This document shows, in pieces, positions 42,070 through 54,580 of a stretch of 64,000 nucleotides of DNA. The stretch lies in assembly GCF_024679245.1 (NCBI RefSeq), contig NC_090185.1, forward strand, positions 3,443,464 to 3,507,463, given 5' to 3'. Position 1 is the stretch's first letter. The number at the start of each line of letters is the position of its first letter. The notes beneath the pieces were generated by a model. It did no database searches. It saw nothing but the letters and a program-made list of their open reading frames with translations, and was not told where the DNA came from. The stretch comes from Pseudorasbora parva (Eukaryota; Chordata; Actinopteri; Cypriniformes; Gobionidae). The translations under genes were made by a program, and so were the position numbers.

Positions 42070-45010
42070 TACGTAAAAGTGAAATTATTCAATTATGACA
42101 TGAAGTCAAAATTAACAAAAATTCAAAATTACGACAGTGTATACTATCACGTAAAAGTGACATTTTTCAATTATCTCAAAAACATCTAAATGGACAAAAA
42201 TGCACAATTACTACAGTGTATACTATTACGTAAAAGTGAAATTATTCAATTATCACATGAAGTCAAAATGAACAAAAATTAAAAATTACGACAGTGTATA
42301 CTATTACGTAAAATTGCAATTTTTCAGTTTTCTCAAAAACATCTAAATGGACAAAAATGCACAATTACTACAGTGTATACTATTACATAAGAGTGTGAAT
42401 TATTCATTTATCACATGAAGTCAAAAATGAACAAAAATTCAAAATTACGACAGTGTATACCATTACGTAAAAGTGACATTTTTCAATTGTCTCAAAAACA
42501 TCTAAATGGACAAAAATAAACAAATACTACAGTGTATACTATTACGTAAAAGGGAAATTATTCAATTATCACATGAAGTAAAAAATGAACAAAAATTTCA
42601 AAATTACGACAGTGTATACTATTACGTAAAAGTGACATTTTTCAATTATCTCAAAAACATCTAAATGGACAAAAATGCACAATTACTACAGTGTATACTA
42701 TTACGTAAAAGTGAAATTATTCAATTATGACATGAAGTCAAAATTAACAAAAATTCAAAATTACGACAGTGTATACTATTACGTAAAATTGCAATTTTTC
42801 AATTTTCTCAAAAACATCTAAATGGACAAAAATTCACAATTACTACAGTGTATACTATTACATAAGAGTGTGAATTATTCAATTATCACATGAAGTCAAA
42901 AATAAACAAAAATTCAAAATTACGACAGTGTATACCATTACGTAAAAGTGACATTTTTCAATTATCTCAAAAACATCTAAATGGACAAAAATAAACAAAT
43001 ACCACAGTATATACTATTACGTAAAAGTGAAATTATTCAATTATCACATGAAGTCAAAATGGACAAAAATTCAAAATTACGACAGTGTATACTATTACGT
43101 AAAAGTGACATTTTTCAATTATCTCAAAAACATCTAAATGGACAAAAATGCACAATTACTACAGTGTATACTATTACGTAAAAGTGAAATTATTCAATTA
43201 TCACATGAAGTCAAAATGGACAAAAATTCAAAATTACGACAGTGTATACTATTACGTAAAAGTGACATTTTTCAATTATCTCAAAAACATCTAAATGGAC
43301 AAAAATGCACAATTACTACAGTGTATACTATTACATAAGAGTGTGAATTATTCAATTATCACATGAAGTCAAAAATGAACAAAAATTCAAAATTACGACA
43401 GTGTATACTATTACGTAAAAGTGACATTTTTCAATTATCTCAAAAACATCTAAATGGCCAAAAATGCACCATTACTACAGTGTATAATATTACGTAAAAG
43501 TGAAATTATTCAATTATGACATGAAGTCAAAATTAACAAAAATTCAAAATTACGACAGTGTATACTATTACGTAAAATTGACATTTTTCAATTATCTCAA
43601 AAACATCTAAATGGACAAAAATGCACAATTACTACAGTGTATACTATTACGTAAAAGTGAAATTATTCAATTATCACATGAAGTCAAAATGAACAAAAAT
43701 TAAAAATTACGACAGTGTATACTATTACGTAAAATTGCAATTTTTCAGTTTTCTCAAAAACATCTAAATGGACAAAAATGCACAATTACTACAGTGTATA
43801 CTATTACATAAGAGTGTGAATTATTCAATTATCACATGAAGTCAAAAATGAACAAAAATTCAAAATTACGACAGTGTATACCATTACGTAAAAGTGACAT
43901 TTTTCAATTGTCTCAAAAACATCTAAATGGACAAAAATAAACAAATACTACAGTGTATACTATTACGTAAAAGGGAAATTATTCAATTATCACATGAAGT
44001 AAAAAATGAACAAAAATTTCAAAATTACGACAGTGTATACTATTACGTAAAAGTGACATTTTTCAATTATCTCAAAAACATCTAAATGGACAAAAATGCA
44101 CAATTACTACAGTGTATACTATTAAGTAAAAGTGAAATTATTCAATTATCACATGAAGTCAAAATGGACAAAAATTCAAAATTACGACAGTGTATACTAT
44201 TACGTAAAAGTGACATTTTTTAATTATCTCAAAAACATCTAAATAGACAAAAATGCACAATTACTACAGTGTATACTATTACATAAGAGTGTGAATTATT
44301 CAATTATCACATGAAGTCAAAAATGAACAAAAATTCAAAATTACGACAGTGTATACCATTACGTAAAAGTGACATTTTTTCAATTATCTCAAAAACATGT
44401 AAATGGACAAAAATAAACAAATACTACAGTGTATACTATTACGTAAAAGGGAAATTATTCAATTATCACATGAAGTAAAAAATGAACAAAAAATTCAAAA
44501 TTACGACAGTGTATACTATTACGTAAAAGTGACATTTTTCAATTATCTCAAAAACATCTAAATGGACAAAAATGCACAATTACTACAGTGTATACTATTA
44601 CATAAAAGTGAAATTATTCAATTATCACATGAAGTCAAAATGGACAAAAATTCAAAATTACGACAGTGTATACTATTACGTAAAAGTGACATTTTTCAAT
44701 TATCTCAAAAACATCTAAATGGACAAAAATTCACAATTACTACAGTGTATACTATTACGTAAAAGTGAAATTATTCAATTATCACATGAAGTCAAAATGA
44801 ACAAAAATTAAAAATTACGACGGTGTATACTATTACGTAAAATTGCAATTTTTCAGTTTTCTCAAAAACATCTAAATGGACAAAAATGCACAATTACTAC
44901 AGTGTATACTATTACATAAGAGTGTGAATTATTCAATTATCACATGAAGTCAAAAATGAACAAAAATTCAAAATTACGACAGTGTATACCATTACGTAAA
45001 AGTGACATTT
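42070..45010 (+). repeat. 2.9 kb block, first copy (offset 12487)
   Basis: This recurs at 54557-57497 with a constant offset of 12487. The rare TATTCATTTATC is shared (near 42402 and 54889). Three differences seen here only are TATCACG near 42146, AATACCACAGTATAC near 43000 and GCACCATTAC at 43466. The last is shared instead with 47576, so this block has two different close relatives. Confidence 0.83.
43115..44790 (+). repeat. 1.7 kb block, first copy (offset 4110)
   Basis: This recurs at 47225-48900 with constant offset 4110. The private change GCACCATTAC (last changed base at 43470 and 47580) is shared only by these two copies. The match ends where this copy has GTCAAAATGAAC and the other has GTAAAAAATGAAC. 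Confidence 0.83.
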
Positions 45011-47200
45011 TTCAATTGTCTCAAAAACATCTAAATGGACAAAAATAAACAAATACTACAGTGTATACTATTACGTAAAAGGGAAATTATTCAATTATCA
45101 CATGAAGTAAAAAATGAACAAAAATTTCAAAATTACGACAGTGTATACTATTACGTAAAAGTGACATTTTTCAATTATCTCAAAAACATCTAAATGGACA
45201 AAAATGCACAATTACTACAGTGTATACTATTAAGTAAAAGTGAAATTATTCAATTATCACATGAAGTCAAAATGGACAAAAATTCAAAATTACGACAGTG
45301 TATACTATTACGTAAAAGTGACATTTTTTAATTATCTCAAAAACATCTAAATAGACAAAAATGCACAATTACTACAGTGTATACTATTACATAAGAGTGT
45401 GAATTATTCAATTATCACATGAAGTCAAAAATGAACAAAAATTCAAAATTACGACAGTGTATACCATTACGTAAAAGTGACATTTTTTCAATTATCTCAA
45501 AAACATGTAAATGGACAAAAATAAACAAATACTACAGTGTATACTATTACGTAAAAGGGAAATTATTCAATTATCACATGAAGTAAAAAATGAACAAAAA
45601 ATTCTAAATTACGACAGTGTATACTATTACGTAAAAGTGACATTTTTCAATTATCTCAAAAACATCTAAATGGACAAAAATGCACAATTACTACAGTGTA
45701 TACTATTACATAAAAGTGAAATTATTCAATTATCACATGAAGTCAAAATGGACAAAAATTCAAAATTACGATAGTGTATACTATTACGTAAAAGTGACAT
45801 TTTTCAATTATCTCAAAAACATCTAAATGGACAAAAATTCACAATTACTACAGTGTATACTATTACGTAAAAGTGAAATTATTCAATTATCACATGAAGT
45901 AAAAAATGAACAAAAAATTCAAAATTACGACAGTGTATACTATTACGTAAAAGTGACATTTTTCAATTATCTCAAAAACATCTAAATGGACAAAAATGCA
46001 CAATTACTACAGTGTATACTATTACGTAAAAGTGAAATTATTCAATTATGACATGAAGTCAAAATTAACAAAAATTAAAAATTACGACAGTGTATACTAT
46101 TGCGTAAAATTGCAATTTTTCAATTTTCTCAAAAACATCTAAATGGACAAAAATTCACAATTACTACAGTGTATACTATTACATAAGAGTGTGAATTATT
46201 CAATTATCACATGAAGTCAAAAATAAACAAAAATTCAAAATTACGACAGTGTATACCATTACGTAAAAGTGACATTTTTCAATTATCTCAAAAACATCTA
46301 AATGGACAAAAATAAACAAATACTACAGTATATACTATTACGTAAAAGTGAAATTATTCAATTATCACATGAAGTCAAAATGGACAAAAATTCAAAATTA
46401 CGACAGTGTATACTATTACGTAAAAGTGACATTTTTCAATTATCTCAAAAACATCTAAATGGACAAAAATGCACAATTACTACAGTGTATACTATTACGT
46501 AAAAGTGAAATTATTCAATTATCACATGAAGTCAAAATGGACAAAAATTCAAAATTACGACAGTGTATACTATTACGTAAAAGTGACATTTTTCAATTAT
46601 CTCAAAAACATCTAAATGGACAAAAATGCACAATTACTACAGTGTATACTATTACATAAGAGTGTGAATTATTCAATTATCACATGAAGTCAAAAATGAA
46701 CAAAAATTCAAAATTACGACAGTGTATACTATTACGTAAAAGTGACATTTTTCAATTATCTCAAAAACATCTAAATGGACAAAAATGCACAATTACTACA
46801 GTGTATAATATTACGTAAAAGTGAAATTATTCAATTATGACATGAAGTCAAAATTAACAAAAATTCAAAATTACGACAGTGTATACTATTACGTAAAAGT
46901 GACATTTTTCAATTATCTCAAAAACATCTAAATGGACAAAAATGCACAATTACTACAGTGTATACTATTACGTAAAAGTGAAATTATTCAATTATCACAT
47001 GAAGTCAAAATGAACAAAAATTAAAAATTACGACAGTGTATACTATTACGTAAAATTGCAATTTTTCAATTTTCTCAAAAACATCTAAATGGACAAAAAT
47101 GCACAATTACTACAGTGTATACTATTACATAAGAGTGTGAATTATTCAATTATCACATGAAGTCAAAAATGAACAAAAATTCAAAATTACGACAGTGTAT
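44730..47200 (+). repeat. 2.5 kb block, first copy (offset 3002)
   Basis: This recurs at 47732-50202, exactly 3002 bp (19 monomers) on. Shared rare variants are TATTGCGTAAAAT (46098 and 49100) and GTATAATATT after GGAC rather than GGCC (near 46803 and 49805). Private changes are TTACGACGG near 44816, and TTACGATAG near 45767, which puts a stop in the small open frame there. The match ends near 47200, inside a chimeric half-unit. Confidence 0.83.
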
Positions 47201-47247
47201 ACTATTACGTAAAAGTGAAATTATTCAATTATCTCAAAAACATCTAA
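47169..47247 (+). repeat. Mosaic half-unit B-A-B at a block junction
   Basis: The head is B (ATTCAAAATTACGACAG), the middle is A (GTGAAATTATTC), and the tail is B (ATCTCAAAAACATC). It occupies a B position, so the phase is unchanged. The offset-3002 block ends at about 47200 and the offset-4110 block begins at about 47225, both inside this half-unit. Confidence 0.82.
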
Positions 47248-48900
47248 ATGGACAAAAATGCACAATTACTACAGTGTATACTATTACGTAAAAGTGAAAT
47301 TATTCAATTATCACATGAAGTCAAAATGGACAAAAATTCAAAATTACGACAGTGTATACTATTACGTAAAAGTGACATTTTTCAATTATCTCAAAAACAT
47401 CTAAATGGACAAAAATGCACAATTACTACAGTGTATACTATTACATAAGAGTGTGAATTATTCAATTATCACATGAAGTCAAAAATGAACAAAAATTCAA
47501 AATTACGACAGTGTATACTATTACGTAAAAGTGACATTTTTCAATTATCTCAAAAACATCTAAATGGCCAAAAATGCACCATTACTACAGTGTATAATAT
47601 TACGTAAAAGTGAAATTATTCAATTATGACATGAAGTCAAAATTAACAAAAATTCAAAATTACGACAGTGTATACTATTACGTAAAATTGACATTTTTCA
47701 ATTATCTCAAAAACATCTAAATGGACAAAAATGCACAATTACTACAGTGTATACTATTACGTAAAAGTGAAATTATTCAATTATCACATGAAGTCAAAAT
47801 GAACAAAAATTAAAAATTACGACAGTGTATACTATTACGTAAAATTGCAATTTTTCAGTTTTCTCAAAAACATCTAAATGGACAAAAATGCACAATTACT
47901 ACAGTGTATACTATTACATAAGAGTGTGAATTATTCAATTATCACATGAAGTCAAAAATGAACAAAAATTCAAAATTACGACAGTGTATACCATTACGTA
48001 AAAGTGACATTTTTCAATTGTCTCAAAAACATCTAAATGGACAAAAATAAACAAATACTACAGTGTATACTATTACGTAAAAGGGAAATTATTCAATTAT
48101 CACATGAAGTAAAAAATGAACAAAAATTTCAAAATTACGACAGTGTATACTATTACGTAAAAGTGACATTTTTCAATTATCTCAAAAACATCTAAATGGA
48201 CAAAAATGCACAATTACTACAGTGTATACTATTAAGTAAAAGTGAAATTATTCAATTATCACATGAAGTCAAAATGGACAAAAATTCAAAATTACGACAG
48301 TGTATACTATTACGTAAAAGTGACATTTTTTAATTATCTCAAAAACATCTAAATAGACAAAAATGCACAATTACTACAGTGTATACTATTACATAAGAGT
48401 GTGAATTATTCAATTATCACATGAAGTCAAAAATGAACAAAAATTCAAAATTACGACAGTGTATACCATTACGTAAAAGTGACATTTTTTCAATTATCTC
48501 AAAAACATGTAAATGGACAAAAATAAACAAATACTACAGTGTATACTATTACGTAAAAGGGAAATTATTCAATTATCACATGAAGTAAAAAATGAACAAA
48601 AAATTCTAAATTACGACAGTGTATACTATTACGTAAAAGTGACATTTTTCAATTATCTCAAAAACATCTAAATGGACAAAAATGCACAATTACTACAGTG
48701 TATACTATTACATAAAAGTGAAATTATTCAATTATCACATGAAGTCAAAATGGACAAAAATTCAAAATTACGACAGTGTATACTATTACGTAAAAGTGAC
48801 ATTTTTCAATTATCTCAAAAACATCTAAATGGACAAAAATTCACAATTACTACAGTGTATACTATTACGTAAAAGTGAAATTATTCAATTATCACATGAA
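47225..48900 (+). repeat. 1.7 kb block, second copy (offset 4110)
   Basis: This matches 43115-44790. It starts immediately after the end of the offset-3002 block at about 47200, so the two are directly joined. The join lies in the chimeric half-unit 47169-47247. AATTCTAAATT near 48605 differs from AATTCAAAATT near 44495. Confidence 0.82.
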
Positions 48901-51900
48901 GTAAAAAATGAACAAAAAATTCAAAATTACGACAGTGTATACTATTACGTAAAAGTGACATTTTTCAATTATCTCAAAAACATCTAAATGGACAAAAATG
49001 CACAATTACTACAGTGTATACTATTACGTAAAAGTGAAATTATTCAATTATGACATGAAGTCAAAATTAACAAAAATTAAAAATTACGACAGTGTATACT
49101 ATTGCGTAAAATTGCAATTTTTCAATTTTCTCAAAAACATCTAAATGGACAAAAATTCACAATTACTACAGTGTATACTATTACATAAGAGTGTGAATTA
49201 TTCAATTATCACATGAAGTCAAAAATAAACAAAAATTCAAAATTACGACAGTGTATACCATTACGTAAAAGTGACATTTTTCAATTATCTCAAAAACATC
49301 TAAATGGACAAAAATAAACAAATACTACAGTATATACTATTACGTAAAAGTGAAATTATTCAATTATCACATGAAGTCAAAATGGACAAAAATTCAAAAT
49401 TACGACAGTGTATACTATTACGTAAAAGTGACATTTTTCAATTATCTCAAAAACATCTAAATGGACAAAAATGCACAATTACTACAGTGTATACTATTAC
49501 GTAAAAGTGAAATTATTCAATTATCACATGAAGTCAAAATGGACAAAAATTCAAAATTACGACAGTGTATACTATTACGTAAAAGTGACATTTTTCAATT
49601 ATCTCAAAAACATCTAAATGGACAAAAATGCACAATTACTACAGTGTATACTATTACATAAGAGTGTGAATTATTCAATTATCACATGAAGTCAAAAATG
49701 AACAAAAATTCAAAATTACGACAGTGTATACTATTACGTAAAAGTGACATTTTTCAATTATCTCAAAAACATCTAAATGGACAAAAATGCACAATTACTA
49801 CAGTGTATAATATTACGTAAAAGTGAAATTATTCAATTATGACATGAAGTCAAAATTAACAAAAATTCAAAATTACGACAGTGTATACTATTACGTAAAA
49901 GTGACATTTTTCAATTATCTCAAAAACATCTAAATGGACAAAAATGCACAATTACTACAGTGTATACTATTACGTAAAAGTGAAATTATTCAATTATCAC
50001 ATGAAGTCAAAATGAACAAAAATTAAAAATTACGACAGTGTATACTATTACGTAAAATTGCAATTTTTCAGTTTTCTCAAAAACATCTAAATGGACAAAA
50101 ATGCACAATTACTACAGTGTATACTATTACATAAGAGTGTGAATTATTCAATTATCACATGAAGTCAAAAATGAACAAAAATTCAAAATTACGACAGTGT
50201 ATACCATTACGTAAAAGTGACATTTTTCAATTGTCTCAAAAACATCTAAATGGACAAAAATAAACAAATACTACAGTGTATACTATTACGTAAAAGGGAA
50301 ATTATTCAATTATCACATGAAGTAAAAAATGAACAAAAATTTCAAAATTACGACAGTGTATACTATTACGTAAAAGTGACATTTTTCAATTATCTCAAAA
50401 ACATCTAAATGGACAAAAATGCACAATTACTACAGTGTATACTATTAAGTAAAAGTGAAATTATTCAATTATCACATGAAGTCAAAATGGACAAAAATTC
50501 AAAATTACGACAGTGTATACTATTACGTAAAAGTGACATTTTTTAATTATCTCAAAAACATCTAAATAGACAAAAATGCACAATTACTACAGTGTATACT
50601 ATTACATAAGAGTGTGAATTATTCAATTATCACATGAAGTCAAAAATGAACAAAAATTCAAAATTACGACAGTGTATACTATTACGTAAAAGTGACATTT
50701 TTCAATTATCTCAAAAACATCTAAATGGACAAAAATGCACAATTACTACAGTGTATACTATTACGTAAAAGTGTGAATTATTCAATTATCACATGAAGTC
50801 AAAATGGACAAAAATTCAAAATTACCACAGTGTATACTATTACGTAAAAGTGACATTTTTCAATTATCTCAAAAACATCTAAATGGACAAAAATGCACAA
50901 TTACTACAGTGTATACTTTTACGTAAAAGTGTGAATTATTCAATTATCACATGAAGTCAAAATGGACAAAAATTCAAAATTACGACAGTGTATACTATTA
51001 CGTAAAAGTGACATTTTTCAATTATCTCAAAAACATCTAAATGGACAAAAATTCACAATTACTACAGTGTATACTATTACGTAAAAGTGAAATTATTCAA
51101 TTATCACATGAAGTAAAAAATGAACAAAAAATTCAAAATTACGACAGTGTATACTATTACGTAAAAGTGACATTTTTCAATTATCTCAAAAACATCTAAA
51201 TGGACAAAAATGCACAATTACTACAGTGTATACTATTACGTAAAAGTGAAATTATTCAATTATCACATGAAGTCAAAATGAACAAAAATTAAAAATTACG
51301 ACAGTGTATACTATTACGTAAATTTGCAATTTTTCAATTTTCTCAAAAACATCTAAATGGACAAAAATGCACAATTACTACAGTGTATACTATTACATAA
51401 GAGTGAAATTATTCAATTATCACATGAAGTAAAAAATGAACAAAAAATTCAAAATTACGACAGTGTATACTATTACGTAAAAGTGACATTTTTCAATTAT
51501 CTCAAAAACATCTAAATGGACAAAAATGCACAATTACTACAGTGTATACTATTACGTAAAAGTGTGAATTATTCAATTATCACATGAAGTCAAAATGGAC
51601 AAAAATTCAAAATTACGACAGTGTATACTATTACGTAAAAGTGACATTTTTCAATTATCTCAAAAACATCTAAATGGACAAAAATGCACAATTACTACAG
51701 TGTATACTATTACGTAAAAGTGTGAATTATTCAATTATCACATGAAGTCAAAATGGACAAAAATTCAAAATTACGACAGTGTATACTATTACGTAAAAGT
51801 GACATTTTTCAATTATCTCAAAAACATCTAAATGGACAAAAATGCACAATTACTACAGTGTATACTATTACATAAAAGTGAAATTATTCAATTATCACAT

Positions 51901-54580
51901 GAAGTCAAAATGGACAAAAATTCAAAATTACGACAGTGTATACTATTTTGTAAAAGTGACATTTTTCAATTATCTCAAAAACATCTAAATGGACAAAAAT
52001 TCACAATTACTACAGTGTATACTATTACGTAAAAGTGAAATTATTCAATTATCACATGAAGTAAAAAATGAACAAAAAATTCAAAATTACGACAGTGTAT
52101 ACTATTACGTAAAAGTGACATTTTTCAATTATCTCAAAAACATCTAAATGGACAAAAATGCACAATTACTACAGTGTATACTATTACGTAAAAGTGAAAT
52201 TATTCAATTATGACATGAAGTCAAAATTAACAAAAATTAAAAATTACGACAGTGTATACTATTACGTAAAATTGCAATTTTTCAATTTTCTCAAAAACAT
52301 CTAAATGGACAAAAATGCACAATTACTACAGTGTATACTATTACATAAGAGTGTGAATTATTCAATTATCACATGAAGTCAAAAATGAACAAAAATTCAA
52401 AATTACGACAGTGTATACCATTACGTAAAAGTGACATTTTTTCAATTATCTCAAAAACATGTAAATGGACAAAAATAAACAAATACTACAGTGTATACTA
52501 TTACGTAAAAGGGAAATTATTCAATTATCACATGAAGTAAAAAATGAACAAAAAATTCTAAATTACGACAGTGTATACTATTACGTAAAAGTGACATTTT
52601 TCAATTATCTCAAAAACATCTAAATGGACAAAAATGCACAATTACTACAGTGTATACTATTAAGTAAAAGTGAAATTATTCAATTATCACATAAAGTCAA
52701 AATGGACAAAAATTCAAAATTACGACAGTGTATACTATTACGTAAAAGTGACATTTTTCAATTATCTCAAAAAAACATCTAAATGGACAAAAATGCACAA
52801 TTACTACAGTGTATACTATTACATAAGAGTGTGAATTATTAAATTATCACATGAAGTCAAAAATGAACAAAAATTCAAAATTACGACAGTGTATACTATT
52901 ACGTAAAAGTGACATTTTTCAATTATCTCAAAAACATCTAAATGGACAAAAATGCACAATTACTACAGTGTATACTATTACGTAAAAGTGTGAATTATTC
53001 AATTATCACATGAAGTCAAAATGGACAAAAATTACAAAATTACGACAGTGTATACTATTACGTAAAAGTGACATTTTTCAATTATCTCAAAAACATCTAA
53101 ATGGACAAAAATGCACAATTACTACAGTGTATACTATTACGTAAAAGTGTGAATTATTCAATTATCACATGAAGTCAAAATGGACAAAAATTCAAAATTA
53201 CGACAGTGTATACTATTACGTAAAAGTGACATTTTTCAATTATCTCAAAAACATCTAAATGGACAAAAATGCACAATTACTACAGTGTATACTATTACAT
53301 AAAAGTGAAATTATTCAATTATCACATGAAGTCAAAATGGACAAAAATTCAAAATTACGACAGTGTATACTATTACGTAAAAGTGACATTTTTCAATTAT
53401 CTCAAAAACATCTAAATGGACAAAAATTCACAATTACTACAGTGTATACTATTATGTAAAAGTGAAATTATTCAATTATCACATGAAGTAAAAAATGAAC
53501 AAAAAATTCAAAATTACGACAGTGTATACTATTACGTAAAAGTGACATTTTTCAATTTTCTCAAAAACATCTAAATGGACAAAAATGCACAATTACTACA
53601 GTGTATACTATTACATAAAAGTGAAATTATTCAATTATCACATGAAGTCAAAATGGACAAAAATTCAAAATTACGACAGTGTATACTATTACGTAAAAGT
53701 GACATTTTTCAATTATCTCAAAAACATCTAAATGGACAAAAATTCACAATTACTACAGTGTATACTATTACGTAAAAGTGAAATTGATCAATTATCGCAT
53801 GAAGTAAAAAATGAACAAAAAATTCAAAATTACGACAGTGTATACTATTACGTAAAAGTGACATTTTTCAATTATCTCAAAAACATCTAAATGGACAAAA
53901 ATGCACAATTACTACAGTGTATACTATTACGTAAAAGTGAAATTATTCAATTATCACATGAAGTCAAAATGAACAAAAATTAAAAATTACGACAGTGTAT
54001 ACTATTACGTAAATTTGCAATTTTTCAATTTTCTCAAAAACATCTAAATGGACAAAAATGCACAATTACTACAGTGTATACTATTACATAAGAGTGAAAT
54101 TATTCAATTATCACATAAAGTCAAAAATGAACAAAAATTCAAAATTACGACAGTGTATACCATTACGTAAAAGTGACATTTTTCAATTATCTCAAAAACA
54201 TCTAAATGGACAAAAATAAACAAATACTACAGTGTATACTATTAAGTAAAAGTGAAATTATTCAATTATCACATGAAGTCAAAATGGACAAAAATTCAAA
54301 ATTACGACAGTGTATACTATTACGTAAAAGTGACATTTTTCAATTATCTCAAAAACATCTAAATGGACAAAAATGCACAATTACTACAGTGTATACTATT
54401 ACGTAAAAGTGAAATTATTCAATTATCACATGAAGTCAAAATGAACAAAAATTAAAAATTACGACAGTGTATACTATTACGTAAAAGTGACATTTTTCAA
54501 TTATCTCAAAAACATCTAAATGGACAAAAATTCACAATTACTACAGTGTATACTATTACGTAAAAGTGAAATTATTCAAT
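48355..54580 (+). repeat. 6.2 kb block, first copy (offset about 8850)
   Basis: This recurs at 57365-63430. The offset is 8851, then 8850, then 8849 after single-base indels, from about 48990 on. To the left, the match continues at about 9010 because the first copy carries one monomer fewer. Rare variants shared at the expected spacing include TACTATTTTG (51941 and 60791), AATTATTAAATT (near 52834), TATTATGTAA (near 53450) and AATTGATCAATTATCGC (near 53783). This is the longest high-identity duplication in the window. Confidence 0.9.
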
